Under the pieces are notes generated by a model. The model did no database searches, was not told where the DNA came from, and saw only the letters and a program-made list of their open reading frames with translations. Made by a program: the position numbers and the translations under genes. This document shows positions 11,290 through 23,169 of a stretch of DNA of 64,000 bases, piece by piece. This stretch comes from Tetrastigma voinierianum (taxonomy: Eukaryota > Streptophyta > Magnoliopsida > Vitales > Vitaceae): assembly GCA_016808115.1 (NCBI GenBank), contig JAEQBH010004121.1, forward strand, positions 152,620 to 216,619, read 5' to 3'. Position 1 is the stretch's first letter. Each line of letters starts with the position of its first letter.

Positions 11290-14200
11290 GTTATGCTTGC
11301 AAAGTTACTATATAGATTCTTTGACTAGACTTGGCGCAACTTCACAACTTCTGAGTGTTGATACTTTTGTACAATATTTAAGTTTATTAAGGGATTTAAA
11401 TGCCAAAAATGTAAAAGTTCGAAATTTTAATACTATTTTTAGACAACAGAATTATCGATCCATAATTTCAACAAAAATCTTGAAAAGTCATAACAATGAG
11501 ATCTTCTTTGCTTAAAAAAAACAAGCTGGCCTAATAGTCATGAATTTTAATATTAATTTATACATAATTTTAAAATATTATAAATATTTAAGAGTATCTC
11601 ATAATCATGATCCATTAATCCATTAAAATATTGAAAACTAATAACTATAGACAAAGGTGTAGCATTGCATATCTAATGTAATTAAAATAAGAATTTAGCA
11701 ATAAATTATGATATAAATTATTTTAGAAATAAAATCCATGAATTTGGATCAACTGACAATACTATGATAAGACTGGTCATGAGGCATATTCCAAGAATTG
11801 GCCCAAAGGCCTCAACTTTTTGGTGGGCTTTTAACTGCCCTTTGGATGGAGCCGATTTCAAATTTTAAGCCCAGTATGAGTCCCATTAATTAGTTCTCGA
11901 ACTATTGATAGAAGAAGAACCAATAATAGGGGTGTTTTCGGGTATTTGTCTTTGTCGTATTCCTCATAAGACGTGTTTGGAACATATATAAATGGGTTTA
12001 GTGATTCCAGTTTTTTAAAATTAATGATAATTTTCATGCCCATGATTTCATTTTTATGTTTTTGGATCGGAAAAGGGTGAAGAAAATTTTAAGAGAGAAA
12101 AGATGAATTATATTTGATTTTCAAAATATATAAGCTTATGTTGAGAAAGTATTAGAGTATTTGGTAAATAAAAATGAAATCGAAAATGGACTTTCTTTTC
12201 TATTTCAATTTTCTCATAAATGAAAAATAGAGTATAATTTTATTTTTAATGTGTGGATGGGAATTGAAATTTTATTTCAATATTTGGTAATTATTTAGAA
12301 TTAGAATTTGGATAACAAATAAATAATTAAAAAAGTAATGCCCTTAGTTTCAAATACAATTTGGGAGTTCTTTTTTGTCAATAAATATATTTACTCAATA
12401 AAATACAAAGATTAATAGTAATGTTGATCTTGGATGCCAATATTTGATCCAAGCCCATTCCTTGTCTCAATCAGAGACTTAAGCGTATGAAACAAACTAA
12501 CCAAGAGGAAAGGGAAGCCCATTTTCTATTTACGTGGTGACATTCGGTAAGCCCATCTTTCTCGTCCCTCTTTTGTTTTTGCATTTCTGTTCCGTTTTGT
12601 AAATCTTAGAAAGGTTAGTAGTCTGAGAAAGCGCTTGTTTCTTTTGTTCATGTAAAAGCTTGATTTTCATGATTTTGTGGAATGATCTTTGCTTTTCTCT
12701 TTGTTCTTTTCTGATAGTTTATCCTTGGGTTGTTTGTTTTGGAATTTTATAGTTCGTTTAGTTTTCAAGTATAGGAAAATGTTCTGGGACTTGGAGCTGA
12801 GTTTTTAATGGATATTTACATTAGTTTTGATTTGATTAAATTTTTTTCTTTTATGAAATCCATCACGAGCATTAGGGCTTTGAAGATTCGTAACAATGAT
12901 TTCTTGGAATTGTTTGGATCTTTGATTTATAAACTCTTGTCTCTGATTTTGAATACAGTATTGCGATTTTACTCTTAGATTCATTTTTCTTACGAAGTGC
13001 GGAGTTTGACCTCTGTTTGGTTGATAAGAGAATATACCCTTACGATATGTTCCTTATAATTTTTATTAGTTTTTATTTGTTTTACATGTTTGTTAATGCT
13101 TGATTATTCTCTTTATTTCATAAAATGTTAAGGAATAATTTGTGTTTAAATTTAATAAGTATTTGTTCATAATTTTCTTAACAAAATTTTCTAATAATTT
13201 AAGTTTGAGTTAATTCAAAAATAATTTAAAATTGAAATGTATAAACTAATGTAAAAATAATTTTAATGAATTCAGGTTTTAGAGTAGAATCAGGTACATT
13301 AGTAGAGCAAACAGAGTGTATAGGAAATTCTAGATGTGAGAGAATATAAATTAGGTTGACAAAATTAGTTTATAGAAAATTAGTTGAAATAATGCTTTTC
13401 AATTTGATCAAGGTCATATGGCATATTTTGATTAAAATTCATATGTATTCAAAGAAGAGATTAAATCATATTAATGCCTTCATCCATTTATTACACTCAT
13501 CTTGAGTTATAATTTTAATAAACCTTTTGTTTTCAAACACTTCCATTTTTATTATTATTGGATCGAAATAAATATGCTTGAGTATCAAAATCCATTTTTA
13601 TCTTAGCGTTAAAATTTCATTTAATATAAATTTTAAATATGAAGTAAAATTTTATACAAATAAATAATTATTATGGACATTTTGTTTTAGATTAAAGAAT
13701 ATCTACAATTTTATTTCAAGTTTTATTTTATTATTAAAATTTTGATTTTGGAATACATTTAGTTTCAAGTACTAAAGTGTCTCTAGGATTCTAATGAACG
13801 TTATTTAATATTATTATTATTATTAGTTTAAAATTATGGTTTCCATTTTTAGCTTTATTTTTAAAATCCAATATAACTCATGTATGGATTAAAGGTTAAA
13901 GACCTTGGAAGCCTCCAATAAGATCCATGGACTAAAATTGATGACCCATAGGTTTTGTGTTGGTAGAAGCCCAACCGATTTGATTGGATCAAGTTTAGTT
14001 TATAGGAAACATGGTTAGGCTTTTTATTACATGTTGGGTTTTTGGGCCTTTAAAATTGTACTTATCTTGAGTCCTTAGAGCATTTCGAGGGCTTAGCATG
14101 CTTACATCGTAGGGTGGAATTTGTGAAAATGGGTTTATCCATTTGAATCACGTTTCTTTAGAAAAACATATGAGGAACTTTCCGGTTCCCATTACATAGA

Positions 14201-14480
14201 GCATGACGATTCTTTGTGGCCCCAATTGAAGCCCTGGGCCCAAATTACGAGCAAGAATTACTTGAGGATTAGAGTGAATGTAGTGCTTTTCATTTTACAT
14301 TTTTTTTATTATCACAAAATGAATTATTGAAGTTTCAACAACTTATGTTAAAATGGTATTTACATAATTCCCTTATAATTTGTAATTAAAATCATTTTAA
14401 TTATTTTATTTATTAATATATTATATCTTGGAATGTGAATTATACCATTATTTTTATCTTGTAATTATAATTTTTTTCAT
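11290..14480. other. Non-coding DNA inside the CACTA span; one gene-like 5' block
   Basis: There is no recognisable domain. At 12540-13050 the sequence changes to a T-rich, CTTTTGTT-rich texture after a possible exon end CATTCG and donor GTAAGC (about 12543-12555), like the 5' untranslated exon and leader intron of a plant gene. This might be captured host sequence, as CACTA elements often carry, but no coding exon follows. At 12080-12340 an A/T-rich block with GGGAATTGAAATTTTATTTC is MITE-like without clear ends. The stretch 13860-14280 is GC-richer than its surroundings and unidentified. Confidence 0.35.
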
Positions 14481-15590
14481 ATTAAGACAATATAAGTTAG
14501 AAGAACTAAGGCGTGGTATATCATGAATAGTACTTGAGTTGAGACCATGCCGTCAGTTTTAGAATCAGCATTAAAGATATTTACAACTTTAGTACCTCGT
14601 TATAATATCTATTTAATGATGCCAGTAAACATCTGAAAAGAATTGGAGGACAAGTTCACATAACTTAGAAGCAATGAGAACAAAGAGTTTCTAAGTGGCT
14701 TGCGAGATCGTGTAAAGTTTATTTATATAATTTGCTTGCTACATTATAGTTGTATTATTTATTATAATTTTAATAGGAATTTGATATTAAACTATAAGTA
14801 ATTGTATATCTATATTGTAGATGGCTTTGCGTATTAAACAATCACGGAAACCGTGATAGACTATACTCATTGGCATGTGGACGATAATCGAGGTCATATA
14901 TGGGATTGTATTATTAATGGGTTCGCTTCCATACAAAATATCGTGATGATCGGTATTATCACCCAAATGAGTGGGATATGTGTTTGAGGGCATGATGGTG
15001 AGGAGATTGATTTCTATGGTGTTTTATCAGATGTGGTTGTTTTGAACTATGTCTCTTAGGGTATAAGGTTGTTCTTTTCAAGTGCATGGTTAGAGCCACA
15101 GACCAAAGAAGAGAATAAAACATGACTATAATTTTACCACAATCCAAGTTACCTCCACAGTATGACAATGGCCCTTTTATACTTCACACAAGCTCAACAA
15201 GTTTTCTACCTAGATAATTTACCAAAATGGTCATAATTGGAAAGTAGTACAAAAAGTGAATCATAGACACATGTAGGATGTACGAAAGGATACTAATATG
15301 AAATGTCATTGAAAATTAATAGGGGAAGTGATGAAGAAGCTTACAAGATAATGAATCTCATGAAATAATGGTTTGTAGAGCAAGATGATGGATTTGAATT
15401 TAATGATCGCGCTTAAACATTGATCCAGTTATTAATGATAATGTTTGATTTTAGAGAACATGAATGACAATGATGATAACTTCATATGTAAGTGACATTG
15501 ATGAAGAAGATGAAACACTAGATGATTATGCTAATGAGAATGAAATGTGGCTTTCAAGTGATAGTGGAGTAAGTGATTAAAGAGGTAGTA
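14480..15590 (+). pseudogene. CACTA TNP2-type transposase, C-terminal part
   Basis: This is the end of the large transposase that cuts and moves CACTA elements in the nucleus. At 15003-15056 one frame reads EIDFYGVLSDVVVLNY, followed after a one-base shift by GYKVVLFKC, which matches the C-terminal DUF4216 region of TNP2-like proteins. Fragments before it (14640-14720, 14820-14990) fit the preceding DUF4218 region, and an acidic tail rich in Asp and Glu (about 15490-15570, DIDEEDETLDDY) fits the usual C-terminus. An AT-rich insert at about 14715-14820 looks like an intron. Frameshifts and stops make it non-functional, and the catalytic N-terminal half is absent from the window. Confidence 0.7.
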
Positions 15591-15599
15591 AATACATTT

Positions 15600-18500
15600 T
15601 ATTTACTTTATTATATGTTAAATAACATAATGTAATCTAGATCTAGTTCTTTAAATTTCGTTATGTGTTGCTTGATATTCCTTTGTATTATTATTTATTT
15701 GTCTTTATTGTTATTTTATTATAGATGGCTCTGGGCGAAAGCGATCGCATACGATTAATTGTTCACCCGACAACACCATGACTCCTTTTTGTATTTGATG
15801 TTCCAATGCACATCGGTAAGGCACTAGTAGTTATGAAACTTCTTACATTTATATATTTACTTATTATAATTTTATGAATATTTTATTATTACTTTTAATT
15901 TAAATTGTATGAGATATAATTTATTTTTTAGTCTTTTATTAACTCTTCCATTAAAATTTATTAAAAGTTTGTCATTAAATTCATAGTAGCACCTAATAAA
16001 GAATGTAAAGCAAAAACTAAATTATCATTCTTGACAAACAGAAATTAATGAGGCAAGTATCTTCCGATCACAATCAAGCCATCGGATAGAAACAAGCGAA
16101 TATTGTGAGAATTGTCCGATGAGTTAGTTAACGGTGAGACAAATACTGTTAAGTGGAAAATGGAAGCAAATGCCTCGGTGAGATCAATACAATGGCAGTC
16201 GAATCAAGGTAAGTTGTGAAATATATATATATTTTTAGCTGTAATTATAACTAATTATTTGGTTATCTCTAAACTTACTTTATCTCATATGGTTCTTGTG
16301 TTTGACTATGGAGGAAAAGTTTGCCCTAGATTTGGCCACGAGAGCATGTGAAGAAAAGTTTAGAAAGCAATTATCGGCCGGTTAGAGTGGAATCGATTTG
16401 CACAAACCTTCAAAGTTCCCAAGCGTAATTGGAGCTAAGTGAAATCCTCATGAATCTGTGTCAAATCGGAAGATTAGGACTATCTTTGTGATAGATTTTC
16501 AAGTGAAGAATTTAAGGTAAAGTTTTCAATGAATAATCATTTCAAACCTATTTCTTATTGAATATTCTAACTATATTTATATTTATTTTCAATAACTATT
16601 AGCCACAGGCGTCGTTCAGCAATCGATTGATAAATAGATCAAAGATGCCTTTTTCCATCGCCGAGGAGGCTCGTTCATTTTATCAACATAGTCACCACAA
16701 GTGGTAAAATATAAAACTAAGGTTCTTTAGTTATTCATATAACCTAATTCTTAATATTAATATAATACTTGTGATCAACGAGAGAATGGAGAGATAGTTG
16801 GCCAAATTGAACTAACTAAACTAATTCATTGGAAAAGTCAAGATGGATAGATAAATCAGAGGCTAGAGATTATTATGTAAGATTATTTTATTAGCTTTCT
16901 ATGTTTAAATCATGTTTAGGATTATGAATCTTTGTGAAGTATCATGTGATAGTTTATTTTACATGTGATGATAAATAAAGACGCACTTCATGTAGTTTCA
17001 TAAATCTTTAAATTTGATTTGGTGTATTGATTGTGAGGTGTTCAATATTTGTTAAATTGATTAATAGCAGGAAAATTTGGAAAAGTCTAAAATTAGGGAA
17101 CTATACCAAAAATTTCTATTGAAATTTATCTTACCAACTTATTATTATAACTTTTCTTATAAAATTACATTTAAGATTATTAGTACTTATAAAAAGTATT
17201 ATATCAACTTGTATACTAGATTCTTATTTCAATTTTTTATATTATTTAATGTGTGATTACAAGCCCAAATTAGAGTTCTTCTTAGGTAGAATCCTTGAAG
17301 TAAACTTTTATTTGGGCATTAACTAATCCCATAACTCTTGATTATTAAATATTTTATTATGGTTAGTAAAAATTTTTTATGATTTAAATGAGGATTTTTA
17401 ACTTTATAACAATATTTATAATTTCTTTACTTATAATTAAGTTGAGATTCTAATTCTAATTTTTCAATTTTACCATTTTAGTATGTATATGGAATATTGT
17501 TTATGTAGTAAGTTTAGATAATTTTAGAGCATTTATTTACTTAAAATTAAGTTTAGAGGATTATGTGCGTTTGTAGGGTGTTACAATATTTGTATAAAAT
17601 ACATATTCTTATTTGAAATATAATGTGAGGACCCATGCTGAAATTTAAATGGGATTTTTAACACTAACTAACATTGCCATTTGTTTTACTCAAAAATTAA
17701 ATTAAGATTCTAACTACTTTGAATTTTCACCATTTTAGTATGTATATATTATTCTTGTTTATGTGATAACGTGTTTTATAAACACTTTTTAAAGCATTTC
17801 TTAACCCAAAATTAAGTTTAGGATATGTGCTTATATAGGATATTTACAATGTTTGTATAAAAATACTATATTCTTATTTGAAATCTACTATTATTTGCCA
17901 TATATAATAACAAATTAAGGCACTTGGATGTTTTATTTGTGCTAAAAATCAATTTGATTATTAACTAATTTGAAATTCAATGCTTATATTTATTATATAT
18001 ATAGTAAGGTATAATTTAAAAATATCTACTAAATACTTAGGAGATCATACCCAAATTTAGTAAATTTTGATTCTTATTAATTATATTTTGGATTCTTTTT
18101 TTGTTTTATTTTTACCTTTGTATATAGGAGAAGATGTTGGGCTCACTTGACTATTACGAGGAAGGAGTGTAGTATAGTGAGAGGCGAAATTGTGAGAGAG
18201 TTTTGGGACTAAAAAATCGAGGATATATCAGGGCCTTGGTTTTGGCCTAAACCAATCTCATTTTCTAAATCCCAGACATCATCTTAGTGAGGAGTGGAGT
18301 TGGAGCGTATGGAGCTTATTTGAGACTCAGCTGCTTGTGGAGACTCAACATGACAACGAGACTCAGCAAGATCAAATTGACCAATTGGAGCTTGGTACCA
18401 AAACCGAACCAACAACATCATCAGCGATTTTGAAGAAATATTTAAGTAAATACGATCAAATGTAAAGGGTCCTCATGATCCGCTTTATGATATGCATATG

Positions 18501-18770
18501 ATGGGCGTTCATTTCTTTTTGCCTATGCTAATATAGTTGTTTTATGATAGACACTTTGTTAAACTAATACTTTATTTTGTTATATAGTTATATTAGCATG
18601 AATATTATCTTACTTGATGTACATTATGAATTCGTATATTAATTACCAATGAAGTTATGTGATATATATTTTGATTTTTATGTGAGTTTGAATTAACACT
18701 CTATTATAATTAATGTTTTAATTATCAAATACCATACATTTGTAATGAAAAATAAAAATGTAAATACATT
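15600..18770 (+). other. CACTA 3' half with possible second-gene exon fragments
   Basis: Three GC-richer islands (15725-15825, 16035-16215, 16310-16500) separated by very AT-rich DNA look like the small exons and introns of the second CACTA gene (the En/Spm-associated plant transposase family); a later island is at 18125-18440. I cannot align any island with confidence. The stretch 16900-18120 is AT-rich and repeats phrases such as AATTAAGTTTAG and GTTTGTATAAAATAC at about 17550-17610 and 17810-17870, an old local duplication. Confidence 0.35.
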
Positions 18771-19353
18771 TCCCTGGCAAAAAAAAATATTACTAAAGTA
18801 TTTCCTGATGGAAATATTTTTTGTTGCTGAAGATTGTTATATCATCACAACTAATTTATAATTCACTGGCATACATTTCAGGGACGAAATCATTTTGTAA
18901 ATAAAGGATTTACCAACGAAATGAATTTATTAGTAATAATGATAAATATTTTAGTTGAAAGGAATTCTTTGTAATGAAATATCTATTTCATCAAGAAAAA
19001 TTTTAGTAACAAAATGGAACTTTCATTAGGATTGCAAAAATGTTGGCAGCAAAATAAATTCATCCAGCACTAAGTATTGACGACTTTGAGGACAAAATTT
19101 ATATTTTAGTAGCGAAATTCTTACTTTTTATTGTAGAAAATTTCGTTAGAAAATATTGTGCTTCAATTTTATTCATCAGGGAAAATATTGGAAGGCGACG
19201 AAATAGGATTTTGTCAGGATACTTTTAACGACAGGTCTAGAACGACGAATGTGACACGAAACATTTTCATTAGGAAATATTTTGCAGACAGAAATTTAGA
19301 CTTTTAGTGACAAAATATTTTATCACAAGAGAGTCAATTTTCTTATAATGTAG
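18770..19353. repeat. CACTA subterminal and terminal repeats (right)
   Basis: Dense short motifs around GACGAAAT, TTTCGTT, GGACAAAATTTA and AGTGACAAAATATTT in both orientations end at TTTTCTTATAATGTAG, a diverged inverse CACTA terminus. Confidence 0.5.
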
Positions 19354-20460
19354 ACGCCCGCAGCGTGAAAGGAGCCTATGATATAAGCGAACATAGACCA
19401 GATTTTGATCTGCCTCGAATTTTACCCAGTGAAGGGGCTTTGCCACGTGAGGAACTTGTAGCAGCGAGGTCTCCAATTCTAAAACGGGAGCACTAAAGTT
19501 CTGATTTTCTGGGCCATTGATGGGCCGGTTAGGAGTATAAAGGGAAGGGTTTAGGAAGGCTTCAAAAAGGGAGAGTTGGAGGTAGATTGAGAGACAAGGA
19601 GGATGGATAGAGAGGAGCTTAGCGGGGCGGATTAGGAGATAGTGAGGCGACTATTGATTATTTCTTTTTCCTCAAATTCGTTTAATCTTTGAAATGCTGA
19701 ATCCCATAATGAAAATCACTATGAACTAACTTTTCTCTCTAGGGTTTTGTCAACCCTAACCACTGAATTATAGATAAATACTTTAATTGTAAGTTTTATT
19801 TAATATCAATGCTAATTTACATAGTTGTTTTACTCCACAAATTTAATCACATGTTATTATTTGGCCAATTGTGGCATGCTAATGCTAGATGCGATATTGA
19901 GGAGAAGATTATTTCGTAGGGACATGGTAAAAACAGCGGCAATTGATCGGGAATAGAGATATCCCGCATTCCAGAGTGTAGCCTTAAGGTTTTCACATTC
20001 AGCATCCTACAAATTCAAGTGACGAGGAGATGCAATGCCACCGCTCATGAGATAGGCATTTTCTCTCGAGAGAATATAGCATAGGCATGATCAATGGATT
20101 AACATAAATCATATGAAATATTAAATAAGTGCACTATCTAGAAAAATCCATTAGGTGTAGCCAAGTAGGCAAAGGTAAGGCAAGTTTTCTCATGATTACA
20201 TTAAATTGAAAATTTTAATATTGATTTCTTTAATTAGTTAATTTATTCATAATTCCATTTATAAAATTGGATCGAATGTTGTCTAGTCACCCTAAACTGA
20301 TTACTTAATTAGCTTCTCTTATTAAGACGACCCTTGGCTAGCCACTACTCGTAGGCTGGATCCAAAATGTTATCTAGGTCACTAAACCCGATTATAAGCG
20401 TGCTTCTCTTAGTGAACGACCCTTGACTAGCCACTACACTCGTGAACTCGTAGCGTATAT
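19354..20460 (+). repeat. Gypsy LTR/leader remnant
   Basis: The right end contains CGACCCTTGACTAGCCACTA, which resembles the common plant LTR ending CGACCC...CTAGCC.CTATAC, and then TTTGCGGCGCGTAG (about 20459-20472), a damaged form of the TTTGGCGCC primer site. This is best read as the 3' part of a 5' LTR on the + strand. The block 19360-19680 differs in texture and includes a TATA-like AGTATAAAGGG (about 19532-19542). No gypsy coding region follows; copia DNA in the opposite orientation comes next. Confidence 0.45.
20266..20447. repeat. 90-bp tandem duplication near the LTR end
   Basis: Two units of about 90 bp lie head to tail. Each has TTGGATCGAATGTTGTCTAG or its variant at the start, GCTTCTCTTA in the middle (20312 and 20402), and GACCCTTGRCTAGCCACTAC at the end. 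Confidence 0.8.
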
Positions 20461-21470
20461 TTGCGGCGCGTAGATTACGCAATTTTACCAATTTTCTGGC
20501 CACTCACTTTCAGCGTCATCGTTATCATAGATGCACAGCGGTTGACTGTTCTCAAGTTCTACATCCTCCTCTTTCATCACGAATCATTCTTTGCGATCAA
20601 CCCATTTGCTTGCTTTGCCATATCGTCCTCCGGCGATCCACGAGTTGGTCAGTTCTATCTTCGGCTACATGAATACGAGAAAGTAATTTCTCGGAGGGAT
20701 GATGCTAAAAAATACTACGAATGGCGTGATCATAAGCTATATCTCACATGAAAGACACCACACTCTTATTTAAAACCATAACTCATCATCCTTTCATGAA
20801 AATAAAAATTGAAATAACCCTTTACGTGATGGAATGGGCGATTGACATACCAGAGTTATAAAGAGCGTCGTCGGTGGTACCATGATGAATGCTTACATGT
20901 TAACATTCGGCCCGAATTAAGAAGACATATGTATCTACTTTTGCCCCTCGTATACATTTACCTCATCCTCCTCTCTTCGCTTTCTAGCATTAGCAATTAG
21001 ATTGAATTTCTTCTACTCCTCCCGGATATCCTTATAGGAATGATTCATCCCTATTACACTGCTCCTTCATATTACCTGTGCTTCCGAGATTGTTGCTGCT
21101 GCTCCTCCAGCTTGTCTGAAAAATACTGAGACTTCTCGAAGTTCTATTCGCATATATTGAATGTGCACTAGCTGGATAGATTCCATTCCATTCCTCTTTC
21201 CCGATTTGGGAGGATTTGATCCATGATCTTAGGAAATGCAACTTGGATAGGAACTTGGGAGATTTTCAGCGTTAAACATACCCTTCAGCGATTTCCACCA
21301 ACCATCGAGGTTCTTTGCGGTGTCTTTCGCAAGTGATGCAACATTATGAAGCGATGGTGATTTATTCCAGCCAGATGTTTGCGATATGATCGAGTGAACA
21401 CTAATTTTCTCCTTTGGGAAAGATGGCCAGTTCTTTGAACATGCTCTTATCTCCACATGCGATTTAGGCA
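20461..21470 (-). pseudogene. Possible copia pol remnant, not resolved
   Basis: This lies downstream (on the - strand) of a copia gag. At 21440-21470 one frame retains CGDKSMFKELA, compatible with the start of the copia protease domain. Near 20500-20590 the - strand gives an acidic stretch, IYDNDDAESEWPENW, which could be the linker between integrase and reverse transcriptase. Between them I find no integrase zinc finger or catalytic motif. The - strand frames at 21032-21471 are open for 70-80 codons but I do not recognise the protein. Confidence 0.3.
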
Positions 21471-22360
21471 CCAGTCAAAACCATGCATCCTTACTACTTA
21501 GCTGTGCATCTCATAGGAACATTAATAACATCTCTTCCTTTCATCTAGTCTGCATATAGATTGCCTCCTTATCCCTTGTAGGCATTTATCACGAAAATGA
21601 CCAAACATAGTATATAACACTCAATTGTATGGCTTTGTGAAGTTAGACTCTCTCTTCCTCAAAATTTCCTGCGCCCACGCCTTCTTCCTCCGTTTTAAAA
21701 TCGACAATGACCTTTAGGGCTTGTTCCTCTCATTGCTTTCGTGGAATTTTTGCTCATGCACAATGAGTGAACTTTGGGTTCATCAATGGTAGGTCATGAC
21801 ATCCTTAGATTCCTCTATAGACAAACTACATAATTAATTTTGTCGGTCAAAGATCAAATTTTTTTCTGGTGCCAACATCTTTCATTTACTCTTCATATAC
21901 CTCATTTTGCTATGTGCAGCTAAAGCAAAATAATTTGTAATTCTCTCACCTACATGCATCTCAGTTTCAAAATCCTTTCGATACTTGAAGGTGGGCCCTT
22001 CACTCTGGCATTGCCGTGGCTAACTTCTTGATGAATCCATATCTTCTTTGAGGTGCCGCTTGTCGATATAGTCTCGAATGGATTACTGTCGGTTGCTTGA
22101 AGGTCGATTTTACTTTTAGGTCTTTTAGGCTTCGTTCTCGAGCTTCTGCTGCACATCTATCACGGATGATCACGCCTCTGGCTCTATAGCGTATCTCTCG
22201 ATCTCCAATACTCTTTGCTTCTCCAATTCTCATAAGCATGCTCCGATGGTCATAGTGACCATCGAAATGTAGTATTATTGCAAGTTGGACGAAATTTCCC
22301 TCACTTTGTCATCTTGCAAGTCACTCAAAGAGTTGCAGCTTTATTTCGCTTCTCGAATCT
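21470..22360 (-). pseudogene. gag: Ty1/copia gag (nucleocapsid) pseudogene
   Basis: The protein packages the element's RNA into virus-like particles. Read on the - strand from 22290, frames join to give features of copia gag: GHYDHWSMLM at the start (about 22270-22230), ERSLKDLK and TSGTSKKIW in the middle, a GNARVK segment (about 22010), LSIEES before SLIVHEQKFH (about 21820-21760), then the zinc-knuckle region with IQL...FRDKCP-like spacing (about 21630-21570) and KEAIYMQTR...EEMLLM just before the protease. The order matches plant copia gag of about 300 residues. At least four frameshifts and stops are needed, so it is dead. It sits directly after a primer-binding site, as expected. Confidence 0.75.
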
Positions 22361-22368
22361 ATGTGCTT

Positions 22369-22381
22369 GGCTTTGATACGA
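22369..22381 (-). other. Copia primer-binding site (initiator-Met tRNA type)
   Basis: On the - strand the sequence is TCGTATCAAAGCC, close to TGGTATCAGAGCC, the copia primer site complementary to the tRNA-Met 3' end. It lies between the gag start and the presumed 5' LTR. Confidence 0.7.
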
Positions 22382-22383
22382 TT

Positions 22384-22735
22384 TGTAGAAATAGAGTGAG
22401 GAGTATATAACCTAATTTATTGAAGCATTGATTAAGCTTTATAAGCTTTAACAAGAAAACGGAAGAGTAATAACGATAGCATAATCTAAGCTCATTGATA
22501 AATTAAACGAATAAATTAAAAACTAACGACCCTCTAAATTAGAAGGATTTGTTCAAACATAAAATAATTGTAGCTCTTTCAATGCCGTCATTCAAAATCT
22601 TCATATTTAGTGTGTTTATTTCTGTAGTCCCTGCGATTTAGGTCTCGAAAAGAGCCTTATGATCGATAACAAAGAAAATTAGTTTCTCAAAATAGCAATG
22701 CCACGAAAAGAAAAAAAGAAGACTAGTTTCAAAGA
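22384..22735 (-). repeat. Putative 5' LTR portion of the truncated copia element
   Basis: The segment lies immediately outside the primer site, so it should be the end of the 5' LTR. No partner LTR is visible in the window and the outer edge is obscured by the neighbouring MITE-like block. Confidence 0.4.
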
Positions 22736-22737
22736 GT

Positions 22738-23168
22738 TTTAGAGGCTAATAAGGCCTCTTTGATTATTTTTGAAAACTATTTTTTTGTCTTGAAAAACAA
22801 AGGAAACACAAAAGCATATTTGATTCCCGATTTTTTTTTTAAAACACAGAAATATAAAAAAACACTAAATTAGGATAGCTAAGAGCAGAGTTTTAAAACC
22901 TTTGAAAATAGTATTCTCTATATTTTCAAAATGATTTTCAAGAAAGGTGGCAAAAACTACCATTTTCTAAAAGTTCAAACATTTTTTCAAATCCTTGTCT
23001 ATATTTATTATCTGGGTCAGTGACTCTGTCTACCTTTGAAGTCATTTTAAAATATCAAAAGAGAAAGAAAAAAAGTCTTAGATACCATGAAGAAAAAAAA
23101 AAGCATAGGGCTTTTAGAAGCGTTTAAAAAACGATTCTAAATGATGACTTTCAAACATGCTCTGATTG
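22738..23168. repeat. MITE-like non-autonomous DNA transposon
   Basis: A 430-bp non-coding block whose ends are roughly inverted: it opens with CTCTTTGATTATTTTTGAAAAC and closes with GACTTTCAAACATGCTCTG. Inner stretches of TTTTTGAAAAC and GTTTTAAAAC repeat in both orientations. This layout is common in hAT-type MITEs of plants, but the target duplication cannot be fixed. Confidence 0.4.
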
Positions 23169-23169
23169 C

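Larger units (their letters stand above)
7932..19353 (+). mobile_element. Degenerate CACTA (En/Spm-like) DNA transposon
   Basis: The left end reads CGCTACAAAGAAAA (7932-7945), one or two changes from the CACTA terminal CACTACAAGAAAA. The right end reads TTTTCTTATAATGTAG (19338-19353), its diverged inverse. Both ends are followed inward by several hundred bases rich in short subterminal repeats of the GTCGCTAAAAG / TTTTGTCACTAAAAG kind (7950-8300 and 18770-19330). A TNP2-type transposase C-terminus lies between them on the + strand. The span of 11.4 kb is normal for CACTA elements, but the transposase N-terminus is missing and other repeats are nested at 9.3-11.5 kb. The two ends could belong to different elements; a 3-bp target duplication is not recognisable. 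Confidence 0.5.
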
